Assembly (NCBI RefSeq): GCF_023715685.1
Contig: NZ_JAMBOQ010000002.1
Location: 744,001 to 808,000 of the forward strand
Source of the DNA: Priestia aryabhattai
GTDB taxonomy: Bacteria > Bacillota > Bacilli > Bacillales > Bacillaceae_H
DNA: 64,000 nt
Reading direction: 5' to 3'
The stretch's first letter is position 1. Every line of letters begins with the position of its first letter. The notes under the pieces are model-generated. The model had not been told where the DNA came from. It worked only from the letters and a program-made list of their open reading frames with translations, and did not search any database. A program made the translations under genes and the position numbers. Below are positions 15,954 to 23,799 of the stretch, in pieces.

Positions 15954-16949
15954 ATGAAAGTAAGTATACTCGACCAATCTCCCATTTCATCTCATCAGAC
16001 GCCAGCTGAAGCGTTAGAAGCATCAATGCAGCTGGCCAAAGCTGGTGACAAGCTTGGCTATGAGCGCTACTGGATTGCAGAGCATCATGATTTGTCTGGA
16101 CTTGCCTGTTCGGCTCCTGAAGTGATGCTTGGCTATATCGGCGCACAGACAGAAACTATTCGAATTGGGTCGGGAGCGGTGCTGCTGCCTCACTACAAGC
16201 CGTATAAAGTAGCGGAAACCTATAACATGCTGGCAACGCTGTTTCCAGGGCGCATTGATCTAGGGATTGGACGCGCGCCGGGAGGGTCAGCTGAAGCAAC
16301 AAATGCGCTGTCGGATAATTTTTTACAGCAAGTATTTAAAATGCCTGAACTTGTTAAAGAGCTTCTGCAGTTTTTAGACGATAAATTTCCGGCTGAACAT
16401 GAATACGCAAAGCTTTCAGCTTCGCCGCTGCCGCCTGTCTCTCCGGAACCTTGGCTGCTTGGAACAAGTAAAAAAAGTGCCGAGCTCGCCGCTAGAAACG
16501 GAATGGCCTATACGTTTGGTCAGTTTATGAGTGAACAAGACGGTTCAGCTATTATTGATCAGTACAAGCAAGCATTTCAGCCAAGACGAAGCGGTGATCA
16601 GCCCTATGCGATTGTCACTGTATCGGTCATTTGCGCTGAAACAACCGAACAAGCACATCGCATCGCAACGAGCTCACTCGTATGGAAAATTCAGCAGGAT
16701 AAAATGGAAGCAAAAGGTGTACCTTCTATTGAAGAAGCCGCTAGCTACCCGCTTACGGAAGAAGAAGAGAAAAAAATTAAGAAGATGAAAGAAGCCATGG
16801 TTATTGGAAATCCAGAAGAAGTGCACGTGCGTCTTCAAGAAGTTCAAGCACACTACGGAGCGGATGAACTAATGCTTGTCACCATTACGCACGATCCGGC
16901 TGACCGGTTAAAATCTTATGAGCTTGTAGCAGAGAAATGCAAAAAATAA
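15954..16949 (+). CDS. LLM-class flavin-dependent oxidoreductase
   Basis: 331-residue luciferase-like (TIM barrel, F420/FMN) monooxygenase family protein. Motifs: SILDQSPIS at the start, [53 protein letters not shown] (the strongest family signature) and the C-terminal MLVTITHDPADRLKSYELVA. Uses reduced FMN supplied by another reductase; substrate unknown. ATG at 15954 or the GTG three bases earlier could start it; AAGGAG lies 7-10 bases upstream. A paralog of the same subfamily is at 36406-37419 on the other strand. Confidence 0.88.
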   Translation: MKVSILDQSPISSHQTPAEALEASMQLAKAGDKLGYERYWIAEHHDLSGLACSAPEVMLGYIGAQTETIRIGSGAVLLPHYKPYKVAETYNMLATLFPGRIDLGIGRAPGGSAEATNALSDNFLQQVFKMPELVKELLQFLDDKFPAEHEYAKLSASPLPPVSPEPWLLGTSKKSAELAARNGMAYTFGQFMSEQDGSAIIDQYKQAFQPRRSGDQPYAIVTVSVICAETTEQAHRIATSSLVWKIQQDKMEAKGVPSIEEAASYPLTEEEEKKIKKMKEAMVIGNPEEVHVRLQEVQAHYGADELMLVTITHDPADRLKSYELVAEKCKK

Positions 16950-16975
16950 GAGCCCAAATTAGGCTCTTATTTTTT
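16941..16975. terminator. Bidirectional terminator between convergent genes
   Basis: AAAAAATAAGAGCC / GGCTCTTATTTTTT with a 7-base loop overlaps the oxidoreductase stop codon and serves the converging pseudogene as well. Confidence 0.85.
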
Positions 16976-16984
16976 GTATCCGTA

Positions 16985-17885
16985 CTAGTGCTCATATAAG
17001 TGCTGAAATGCTTCTATGGCACTTAAAAAAGAAGTAGCTTCTTGGCGGTCCTCTATTAACCAGTACGTGGCTAGTACAGAATGAGCGTATCCCCACATTA
17101 AAACTCGTTTTTTACTTAGGTTCAGTTTCTCCACAAATATATTGATTCGATGGTCAATCGTCTCTGCCACGTTTGTCTTAGGCAAATGATTTAAGAGAAA
17201 AGGGATGATTTCGTACTCTTTTTCCCCAATTAAGCCTTTTGGATCGATTATTTTCCACGTATCCTCACCAGACTGTAAGATATTATCATGGTACAAGTCC
17301 CCGTGAAGAAGGAAAAGCTGCTGAGAAGAGCGATTTAATTCAGCAAAAATAGTTAGTGCGCTTTGAAGCGTTTCAGAAGAAAGAAAATCAATACCGCTTG
17401 GGTACGTTTCTACACACTTTCGAAGCAGTTTCTCTCTTTTAACGGCTGTTTCGATAGTGGAGTCTAAGTGAGGCACACGCCATAAGGATTTCATGAGCCG
17501 AGCAGCTATTAACGTAGTTTCGTCTTTAGTTGATAAAGAGGAAAGCGAGCATCCGGGAGATAGCTTTTCAAGCAGTAAAATGCCTTTTTCAGCATCACTG
17601 TCCGCTACCTTTACCATGTTCTCTCCAGCTAGTGCTGTCAGTGCTTCTTGCTCATGAAGCAACTCTGAAGGCTCTACAAAAAGTTTGACAACTAGTTCGC
17701 TTCCATCTGCTTTACGCGCAGGAGCAACAAAGTGGTAAGAAAGAGGAAAGTGGCTGTGAATGTTGATACACCAGCGCTGTTCACAGCAGTGAATAAGCTG
17801 AGGAAAGTCAGCTTATTCACTGCTGTGCTTTATGAGGGTGAAGATGAGTAATCGTATCACAAAATGTTTGAGGCAACGTATACAT
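16985..17885 (-). pseudogene. Broken aminoglycoside/hydroxyurea-type phosphotransferase (APH) gene
   Basis: Kinase-like phosphotransferase of the APH(6)/StrB type: LFLLHGDLYHDNILQ with the catalytic HGD-x-x-x-x-N and WKIIDPKGLIGEKEYE with the metal-binding Asp. A good start (AAAGGAG, ATG at 17885) opens MYTLPQTFCDTITHLHPHKA then stops at a TGA. The downstream frame resumes with FPQLIHCCEQRWCINIHSHF and continues intact to the stop at 16985. The lesion is a TGA plus an extra base, both lying within the left arm of a 20-bp perfect hairpin (17782-17827). Reverting them gives a continuous protein of about 300 residues, normal for the family. Downstream internal starts might still yield an N-truncated product. 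Confidence 0.82.
17782..17827 (-). repeat. 20-bp perfect inverted repeat inside the broken APH gene
   Basis: Arms of 20 bp (core CAGCAGTGAATAAGCTGA, 17784-17801, complement at 17808-17825) around a 6-base loop. It lies within what should be coding sequence and carries the two lesions that break the reading frame, at plus-strand positions 17817 and 17810. Confidence 0.9.
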
Positions 17886-17977
17886 GCGTTCGTCTCCTTT
17901 GTCGTTTCCGATTTTTTCTGATATGCTCATCATATACAGCCTACATAGAATCTGTAAAGAAAGAGGAGGTCGTACAT

Positions 17978-18175
17978 ATGAAGAAAGCGAAGATAAAATC
18001 CCCCTGATTTCTCATTGGATTTCCGGTTTATATCATTGGATTTGCCATTTTACTTGCGGGAGGCGCACCGGCGTGGCTAGAAACAATGAGTAAAATCATG
18101 ATTGTTCTTGGGGTAATTTTGCTTATTATTGCAGGAATTGATCTTAAAAAACGAAAAAAATCACTACAAGCCTAA
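17978..18175 (+). pseudogene. Small two-helix membrane protein gene with in-frame TGA
   Basis: A strong AGGAGGT and ATG at 17978 open MKKAKIKSP, then codon 10 is TGA (18005-18007). In the same frame the sequence goes on FLIGFPVYIIGFAILLAGG, APAWLETMSKIMIVLGVILL, IIAGIDLKKRKKSLQA and stops at 18173. The rest is a typical small membrane protein (two hydrophobic helices, basic tail), 65 codons in all. A CGA or TGG to TGA point mutation is the simplest cause. An internal ATG would give only the last helix. Family not recognised. Confidence 0.65.
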
Positions 18176-18201
18176 AAAACTGCCGTTTGGCAGTTTTTTT
18201 A
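18174..18201 (+). terminator. Terminator after small membrane protein relic
   Basis: AAAAAACTGCC GTTT GGCAGTTTTTTT, a perfect stem with tetraloop. Confidence 0.85.
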
Positions 18202-18307
18202 TTTGAAGAAAGGGTAACAAGATAACTAGATAAAAATGTTGAATTATTATTCTTTTTGATGTATAAATATAGATATAGAAAGCAACGGTATTGAGAGGAG
18301 AATGAAC

Positions 18308-18721
18308 GTGTCCTACGTAACAAAAAAAGAGATTCCGCCATTTGAGCAGTTTGCAGCTCTGCATGAAGCAAGCGGATTACATAAAAATAAAAAAGGCAAT
18401 TATACAAAAGAACAGCTGTTTGAAGCGGCAGTCAACAGCTGGTTTAGAGTCGGTATTTATGATAATGAACAATTGATTGCATTCGGTCGTATGATTTCAG
18501 ACGGAATTTATCAAGCGCTTATTTGCGACGTGATGGTAGACCCATTATATCAAAACAAAGGACTTGGAAAGCAAATTATTGAAGAACTGTTAACGAAATG
18601 CCGAGAAAGCGGAATTGAATCAATTCAGCTGTTTGCAGCAAAAGGAAAGCATCATTTTTATAAAAAATTAGGATTTCAAGAAAGAGAAGAAGACGCACCA
18701 GGCATGTCGCTTGTTATGTAA
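18308..18721 (+). CDS. GNAT family N-acetyltransferase
   Basis: 137-residue acetyl-CoA-dependent acetyltransferase. The GNAT core is visible: SWFRVGIYDNEQLIAFGRMI, ALICDVMVDPLYQNKGLGKQ (motif A, Q/R-x-x-G-x-G/A-like QNKGLGK) and LFAAKGKHHFYKKLGFQERE (motif B). Substrate unknown. The Shine-Dalgarno GAGAGGAG ends one base before ATG 18302, so GTG at 18308 is the better placed start. A single-gene unit with its own terminator. Confidence 0.85.
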   Translation: MSYVTKKEIPPFEQFAALHEASGLHKNKKGNYTKEQLFEAAVNSWFRVGIYDNEQLIAFGRMISDGIYQALICDVMVDPLYQNKGLGKQIIEELLTKCRESGIESIQLFAAKGKHHFYKKLGFQEREEDAPGMSLVM

Positions 18722-18757
18722 AAAGCTCAGTGATCAATCATACTCACTGAGCTTTTT
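18720..18757. terminator. Bidirectional terminator between GNAT and glycosyltransferase genes
   Basis: AAAAAGCTCAGTGA / TCACTGAGCTTTTT around a 10-base loop, between convergent genes. Confidence 0.85.
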
Positions 18758-18760
18758 GCA

Positions 18761-20347
18761 TTATGCGGTTTTTAAAACCGTGCGTTTTTGGACCGAATTC
18801 CAAGCAACTTTTACTAAATAAACAACAAGCAAAACGTTCAGCATAGACGTAGCGAACATAGAAAATGGATATGACGTGCTGTTTTGCATGTTGCTGTCAC
18901 CGTATAAAACAAAAAAAGTGTTCATGAAAATACTGATGCTAAATCCAAGGGATAAGTAAAGCAAGCTTTTGTCTTTTAAATAAATGTAAGCGAGCAAAGC
19001 AAGCGCTGTTGCTGGAAATAAGTAGCGTTCATGCATGCTTGAAGAAAACGTAAATACTCCTGAAATTTGAATAAGCGCTGCAAGAGCGGCGTATTTGAAG
19101 CTGCGTCCTTTTATATAAATAAGCCATGAAAAAACAGTTGTCGCGACGATGAAAATAAGTCCCCACGTATGATAGCTGAAAAACAGCAGCGTTGCAGAGC
19201 TGTCTTTATAGTTTGCGCCTATTAAACTAAAGAAGTTATAGGCGTTAACAGAAGCATACGGGTATTCTCCAATGGTTGATGAAAACAAATCAATAATCCA
19301 CGTTGGACTTTTTCCAACTGAAAAAGGCAATAAAATCGCTGTAGCAGTGAAAGCCGCGGTTAAAGCAATGCCGAAAAAATGTTTCACTTGCTTTAGACGA
19401 ATGAGTTCGAAAAACAAAATTGGCAGGATAATAATCGCTTGCGGCTTCATTAAGACCGCTGCTGTAAAAATAACGGCTGACGCGTAAATTCTTTTTTCCG
19501 TAATCATCACAATCGCTAGGACAATAAGTAAAGTGAAAAATGAATCGACTTGTCCCCAAAACGTTGAATTTATTAAAATGGCCGGATTAAATAAATACCC
19601 AATTGCTAACAAATACGCAAAAGAAGATGCCAAGTATTTACGAGCTAAACGATAGAGTAAATAAGATGTGACGATATCTGCTAAAATAGGCGGAATTTTA
19701 ATCAGCAGCGAAAAATACTGCTGAAAATCCGGTAAACTGCTAACTTTTCCAACTATAAACAAGATATAAATATAAAACGGCGGATAATCGCTTCCGCTTT
19801 TAGCGTAGAAATTTGAAAAATGATTGGCCGCAACCGATGCCCAGTTTTTGAAAAGGGACGCATCCATATGAGAACCTACCCACGGAATAAGCGCAATCCG
19901 AATAAATAAACCAGTGCCAAGTAATGACCATAAAATAATGCGAGAATGCCGTATAGAATGATGCCATTTCTTTTTCTTTAATAAGCCGTAAACGAAAGCT
20001 GCTGCTATAAAAAAGCCCACGGTATAAAGAGCTAGCGGTGTTTTATAGTCTTCATTAGCTCCTTGACTTCCGGCGCCGTTATCCATAGATAAATTATGAA
20101 AAGGCGTCACGTGCTCTCCGGACTTGTTGGACGAAGCGGGACCGCTTCCTGAAGGGAGACGATGATCCCTCGAATTATTATCAGGAGCAGCTATACTATT
20201 ATTAATCTTTTTTAACTGATGACTTTCCTGAATCGAAAATAAATGTTCTTCTCCTTTATAGTGTGATAGTGAAACGATACTGAAAACGAATGCTAAAAGA
20301 AAAGCTGCCATTACGATAAAAGCCGTTCTTTTTTGTAGTATGTTCAT
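18761..20347 (-). CDS. GT-C type membrane glycosyltransferase
   Basis: 528-residue integral membrane protein with about 12 hydrophobic helices. After a first helix and a long external loop (residues ~30-105, Ser/Asn/Gly-rich), the second helix block holds GSHMDASLFKNWASVAANHF and SDYPPFYIYILFIVGKVSSL. This acid loop followed by a D-YPP segment is typical of polyprenyl-phosphate-sugar-dependent GT-C enzymes (mannosyltransferase/GT39-GT87-like). It probably transfers a sugar to an extracellular acceptor in the membrane or wall. GGAGGATC precedes the ATG. Acceptor and sugar are not deducible. Confidence 0.75.
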   Translation of the reverse strand: MNILQKRTAFIVMAAFLLAFVFSIVSLSHYKGEEHLFSIQESHQLKKINNSIAAPDNNSRDHRLPSGSGPASSNKSGEHVTPFHNLSMDNGAGSQGANEDYKTPLALYTVGFFIAAAFVYGLLKKKKWHHSIRHSRIILWSLLGTGLFIRIALIPWVGSHMDASLFKNWASVAANHFSNFYAKSGSDYPPFYIYILFIVGKVSSLPDFQQYFSLLIKIPPILADIVTSYLLYRLARKYLASSFAYLLAIGYLFNPAILINSTFWGQVDSFFTLLIVLAIVMITEKRIYASAVIFTAAVLMKPQAIIILPILFFELIRLKQVKHFFGIALTAAFTATAILLPFSVGKSPTWIIDLFSSTIGEYPYASVNAYNFFSLIGANYKDSSATLLFFSYHTWGLIFIVATTVFSWLIYIKGRSFKYAALAALIQISGVFTFSSSMHERYLFPATALALLAYIYLKDKSLLYLSLGFSISIFMNTFFVLYGDSNMQNSTSYPFSMFATSMLNVLLVVYLVKVAWNSVQKRTVLKTA

Positions 20348-20460
20348 ATAAGATCCTCCGATGACAATGTATCGAATAAGTAGTAGTGTGTATCCATACT
20401 ATAAGGGGAGTTGGTGAAAATAAAGTGAAACTTCTTTGATAAAGAGCTGAAGAGAGAGCA

Positions 20461-20496
20461 TAAAAAAACAAGGTCTTATAAGACCTTGTTTTTTGT
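20461..20496 (-). terminator. Terminator after iseA-like gene
   Basis: AAAAAACAAGGTCTT / AAGACCTTGTTTTTT hairpin with 3-base loop, just beyond the stop of the minus-strand gene at 20502. Confidence 0.85.
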
Positions 20497-20501
20497 GTTG
20501 G

Positions 20502-21032
20502 TTATAGTACAGCATCAAACTTATTTACTTTCCACTGTGAACCGGATTTATAAAACGTAACGGTGCGTTTTACACTTCCTCCGTCAACCGTTGGAACCGT
20601 AAATTGATAAGAGCGAACATCGGCGCGCTGATAAGTTAGTTTTGCTTTTGATTTGTTCCACTCTAGCATACTGAATCCGTCACCGACAGGACGAGCAAGC
20701 TTTCCATTATATGTGATATAGCGATAGTTTGTTAATCCTTTTTGAATAGCACTGTTTGTAAAAGTTTCAGATAAATAGCTTACAAGTTTGCTTTTCGTAT
20801 TAAAATCTTGACAAAGATATGAGTACTGAGTGCCTTTATAATTAAATGTTTTTTGAGTACATAAATTACCTTTAGATCCATGAAGTGCATTCCAGAAATG
20901 GTTGCTTGCGTTTGCTGCAATCTTTACCGCATTAGTCGTTGATAGATTTTGTGAGGCTGCTTGAGCTGTAACTCCTGTGCTTAGTGAAAAGAAAAGAGCA
21001 AGTGATGCTAAGATTATTCCAAATTTTTTCAT
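20502..21032 (-). CDS. iseA: IseA-like secreted inhibitor of cell wall DL-endopeptidases
   Basis: 176-residue exported protein. Signal peptide MKKFGIILASLALFFSLSTG with a TAQAAS cleavage site near residue 27. The mature part matches B. subtilis IseA (YoeB), which binds and blocks the DL-endopeptidases LytE, LytF, CwlO and CwlS: NAVKIAANASNHFWNALHG, TFNYKGTQYSYLCQDFNTKS, NGKLARPVGDGFSMLEWNKS. Two cysteines (CTQK and LCQD) could form a disulfide. The ATG at 21032 has AGGAGGG 8 bases upstream; an ATG six bases earlier is too close. A WalR-type box lies upstream, consistent with the known repression of iseA by WalR. Confidence 0.8.
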   Translation of the reverse strand: MKKFGIILASLALFFSLSTGVTAQAASQNLSTTNAVKIAANASNHFWNALHGSKGNLCTQKTFNYKGTQYSYLCQDFNTKSKLVSYLSETFTNSAIQKGLTNYRYITYNGKLARPVGDGFSMLEWNKSKAKLTYQRADVRSYQFTVPTVDGGSVKRTVTFYKSGSQWKVNKFDAVL

Positions 21033-21096
21033 TTCCATTTCCCTCCTACTCATTCATTGAAATATATGTAACATTCATGCTGTTAGTATTACAATT

Positions 21097-21113
21097 GTTA
21101 CATTTATATTACA
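21097..21113 (-). promoter_or_regulatory. WalR-type box upstream of iseA
   Basis: On the minus strand TGTAATATAAATGTAAC fits the WalR consensus TGTWAH-N5-TGTWAH exactly, about 65 bp before the start codon. A third TGTAAT half-site follows at 21088-21093. In B. subtilis WalR represses iseA. Confidence 0.7.
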
Positions 21114-21330
21114 ATACTTCTTTAAAGAAATAAAGAGTATTTCTTATATATGTTTGAATTATTCCCGTATTTTCTTAAATAAAACGTAGAATTAAAAGAA
21201 AACATATAAACAGTATGTCAATTATGTGTCACATATTTCGTCGCTTTACAAGTTCGTATATAATAGGAATAAACTGACCAATACGCTGATGTAGATAAAT
21301 AGGTCAGGCATAAAAGGAGAACGTAGACTA

Positions 21331-21453
21331 ATGGGTGTTTCAGAAGTAACATCGGGAATTATTATTACCACTGCTGTAATTGCTATTGTGATTATTACAG
21401 TTGGTGTTTTGGCTACAATGATTGCGATTGCGAAGAAAGCAAATAGAAAGTAA
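21331..21453 (+). CDS. 40-residue single-pass membrane peptide
   Basis: ATG at 21331 after AAAAGGAGA opens a 40-residue protein: a short polar head (MGVSEVTSG), one long Ile/Val/Thr-rich helix (IIITTAVIAIVIITVGVLAT) and a basic end AKKANRK. A TATAAT lies 67 bp upstream (21259-21264) and a hairpin terminator follows at once, so it is a self-contained transcription unit. The family is unknown to me. It is not a shadow of a longer gene; nothing else lies in this 700-base gap. Confidence 0.65.
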   Translation: MGVSEVTSGIIITTAVIAIVIITVGVLATMIAIAKKANRK

Positions 21454-21463
21454 GTGTGTAGAG

Positions 21464-21496
21464 GAGAGTTAGTATAATAACTAATTCTCTTTTTTT
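21464..21496 (+). terminator. Terminator after membrane peptide
   Basis: GAGAGTTAGT / ACTAATTCTC stem (one G-T pair), 6-base loop and eight T. Confidence 0.85.
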
Positions 21497-21752
21497 TGAA
21501 AAAAACCTATCGCTATTTTTATAATAAAAATGCATAAATAACGCGTGCATTATTCATAGAAAAAAGCAGGAAATTTACTTTTTGAAGCTAATAGATACAT
21601 AAGGCAAGCTGCGCACTTTCATTATAAAAATAATGGAAGGAGTTCTAACAGACTTCAAGTGATATCGCCTATTTTATGTCATAATGAATGATATTCATTA
21701 ACACAGCATCTTAGACGCACTTTATAACCAAATAATGAGGAGAGTGGTTGAG

Positions 21753-22988
21753 TTGCAACGACAAAAAGTAGCAGTGAATGGAGAAAGGTTAAAAAATACG
21801 CTTGAACGATTTGCCGATTATGGACGAACCCCGAATAACGGCGTAACCCGCTTAGCGCTGTCAGAAGAAGATCGGCTAGCACGAGACTATTTTTGTTCAT
21901 GCTGCCGTGATCTTGGAATGGATATTAAAATCGACGACCTTGGATGTATTTACGCCACGCATGAAGGACTAGAAGATAAGCCGCCTGTTGTGATAGGCTC
22001 ACACATGGACAGCGTAAAAAAAGGCGGAAGGTTTGACGGAATACTCGGTGTAGTTGCAGGACTAGAATTAGTAAGAACGCTGGTTGAACATAATATTAAG
22101 CCGAAGGTACCGATTACGATTGTTAACTTTACGAATGAAGAAGGAGCACGTTTTGAGCCTTCTATGATGGCTTCAGGTATTTTATCGGGCAAATTTCAAA
22201 AAGACGTTATGATGAAGAAGACGGATGTTGACGGCGTGACCTTTGAGCAAGCGCTTCAAGCGTGCGGATATGAAGGTGATACGAGTAACCGTCTGACGGA
22301 AGCCTCGGCATTTGTGGAATTACATATTGAACAAGGGCCTATTTTAGAAAGAGAAGCCAAATCGATTGGCGTAGTCGAGTGTGTGCTCGGAATGGTATGC
22401 TATGAAATTGAAGTTACCGGGGAGTCAGATCACGCTGGCACGACGCCGATGGATATGCGAAAAGACGCGCTTTTTGCCGCCAATAATTTAATTTCTAAAG
22501 CCCGTCATGAGCTCGGCAGATTAGATTCAAATTTAGTCTATACAATGGGGCGTATGAACGTACTGCCTAATATTCATACCGTTATTCCAAATAAAGTTAT
22601 TTTTTCGCTTGAAGCGAGACATACGGATGAAGACATCATTGCATCCGTGGAAAAAGTCATTCAGTCACTACCTGACCAAGCGGAGCTGTTAGAAGGCTGC
22701 GAAGTGCGAGTCACCAAGCTTTGGGGGCGCGATACCGTTTGGTTCGATAAAACCATTTGCGATGAAGTGGAAGAATCCGTTCGTTCGCTTGGCTATTCCT
22801 ATAAGCGAATGGTAAGCGGAGCTGGACATGACGCACAGTTTTTAGCTAGCTATATTCCGACAGCTATGATTTTTATTCCGAGCGTAAACGGAAAAAGTCA
22901 CTGTGAAGAAGAGTTTACTCCTTGGGAAGAATGCGAAAAAGGTGTAAATGTACTTTTAGAAACGGTAATCAAGTTAGCGCAGAAGTAA
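21753..22988 (+). CDS. M20-type hydantoinase/carbamoylase family amidase
   Basis: 411-residue metal-dependent amidohydrolase of the group of N-carbamoyl-L-amino acid hydrolase, allantoate amidohydrolase and beta-ureidopropionase. Key segments: IGSHMDSVKKGGRFDGILGV (metal His and bridging Asp), NFTNEEGARFEPSMMASGI (catalytic Glu pair), LHIEQGPILE, GESDHAGTTPMDMR and AGHDAQFLA. It would release ammonia and CO2 from carbamoyl amino acids or ureides. TTG at 21753 is favoured since GAGGAGAG is 8 bases ahead; ATG at 21735 lacks a site. Single-gene unit with a terminator; exact substrate undetermined. Confidence 0.85.
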   Translation: MQRQKVAVNGERLKNTLERFADYGRTPNNGVTRLALSEEDRLARDYFCSCCRDLGMDIKIDDLGCIYATHEGLEDKPPVVIGSHMDSVKKGGRFDGILGVVAGLELVRTLVEHNIKPKVPITIVNFTNEEGARFEPSMMASGILSGKFQKDVMMKKTDVDGVTFEQALQACGYEGDTSNRLTEASAFVELHIEQGPILEREAKSIGVVECVLGMVCYEIEVTGESDHAGTTPMDMRKDALFAANNLISKARHELGRLDSNLVYTMGRMNVLPNIHTVIPNKVIFSLEARHTDEDIIASVEKVIQSLPDQAELLEGCEVRVTKLWGRDTVWFDKTICDEVEESVRSLGYSYKRMVSGAGHDAQFLASYIPTAMIFIPSVNGKSHCEEEFTPWEECEKGVNVLLETVIKLAQK

Positions 22989-22992
22989 CGGG

Positions 22993-23028
22993 AAAAAAGA
23001 GTAAATCTGCGAAGGTTTACTCTTTTTT
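22993..23028 (+). terminator. Terminator after amidase gene
   Basis: AAAAAAGAGTAAA / TTTACTCTTTTTT with a 10-base loop. Confidence 0.85.
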
Positions 23029-23138
23029 AATGCTTAGAAAAGACTGCAAACTATCGCATTGAACTTTTGGTTTATTATGGCTACAATAAATGAGAAGCAT
23101 GCTGATGGATGTTAAAGAAGGATGTGAAAAAAGGTGAG

Positions 23139-23795
23139 GTGTTCTCACTTACAGAAATGAAAATTACTATTATTATTGCAGATGATAATTCGTTTATTCG
23201 AGAAGGAATGAAAATTATCCTAAATACATACGAGGAATTCGACGTTGTGGCTACTTTAAAAGATGGTCAGGAAGCCGTTCAATATTGCAAAAATCATTCC
23301 GTAGATATTGCATTGTTAGATGTAAGAATGCCTGTTATGGACGGTGTGGAGGCTACAAAGCTTATTTCAGAGTCTACGAAAGCAAAGCCGCTTATTTTAA
23401 CTACGTTTGATGACGATGAATATATTATTGATGCTGTAAAAAACGGGGCTAAAGGCTACTTGTTAAAAAATACAGAACCAGAGCGTATTCGAGACGCAAT
23501 CAAAAGTGTCTTCAACGGACATACGGTTCTTCAAGATGTTGTGCTTGATAAGATTAAATCAAGTTTAAACGCTACATCTGAGCGCGAGTCCAAAGCGGAT
23601 ATGACACAGTTTACAGAGCGTGAAACAAGCATTATGACGCTGATTGCCAAGGGGCTTTCAAATAAAGAAATTTCTAAAACACTTTTTATTTCAGAAGGTA
23701 CCGTAGCAAACTATATTAGTTCGATTTTAAGTAAAACGGGACTCGAACATCGCACTCAAATTGCTATTTATTATTTAACCGGTAAAGGAAAGTAG
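23139..23795 (+). CDS. NarL/LuxR-type response regulator (LnrK-like)
   Basis: About 218 residues: receiver domain (IIIADDNSFIREGMKIIL with the acidic pair, phospho-Asp in IALLDVRMPVMDG, Thr in LILTTFD and Lys in YLLKN) followed by a LuxR HTH (FTERETSIMTLIAKGLSNKE, ISEGTVANYISSILSKTG). GTG at 23139 follows AAAGGTGAG; ATG at 23157 is the alternative and is where the family usually starts. Next gene encodes the histidine kinase 4 bases on, and ABC exporter genes follow. By order of parts it resembles LnrK, the regulator of linearmycin exporter genes, though here the regulator comes before the kinase. Confidence 0.85.
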   Translation: MFSLTEMKITIIIADDNSFIREGMKIILNTYEEFDVVATLKDGQEAVQYCKNHSVDIALLDVRMPVMDGVEATKLISESTKAKPLILTTFDDDEYIIDAVKNGAKGYLLKNTEPERIRDAIKSVFNGHTVLQDVVLDKIKSSLNATSERESKADMTQFTERETSIMTLIAKGLSNKEISKTLFISEGTVANYISSILSKTGLEHRTQIAIYYLTGKGK

Positions 23796-23799
23796 GGCT

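Noticed and set aside
18005-18007. Selenocysteine codon at the TGA
   Set aside because: No SECIS-like hairpin right after the TGA and no selenoprotein context; nonsense mutation is simpler.
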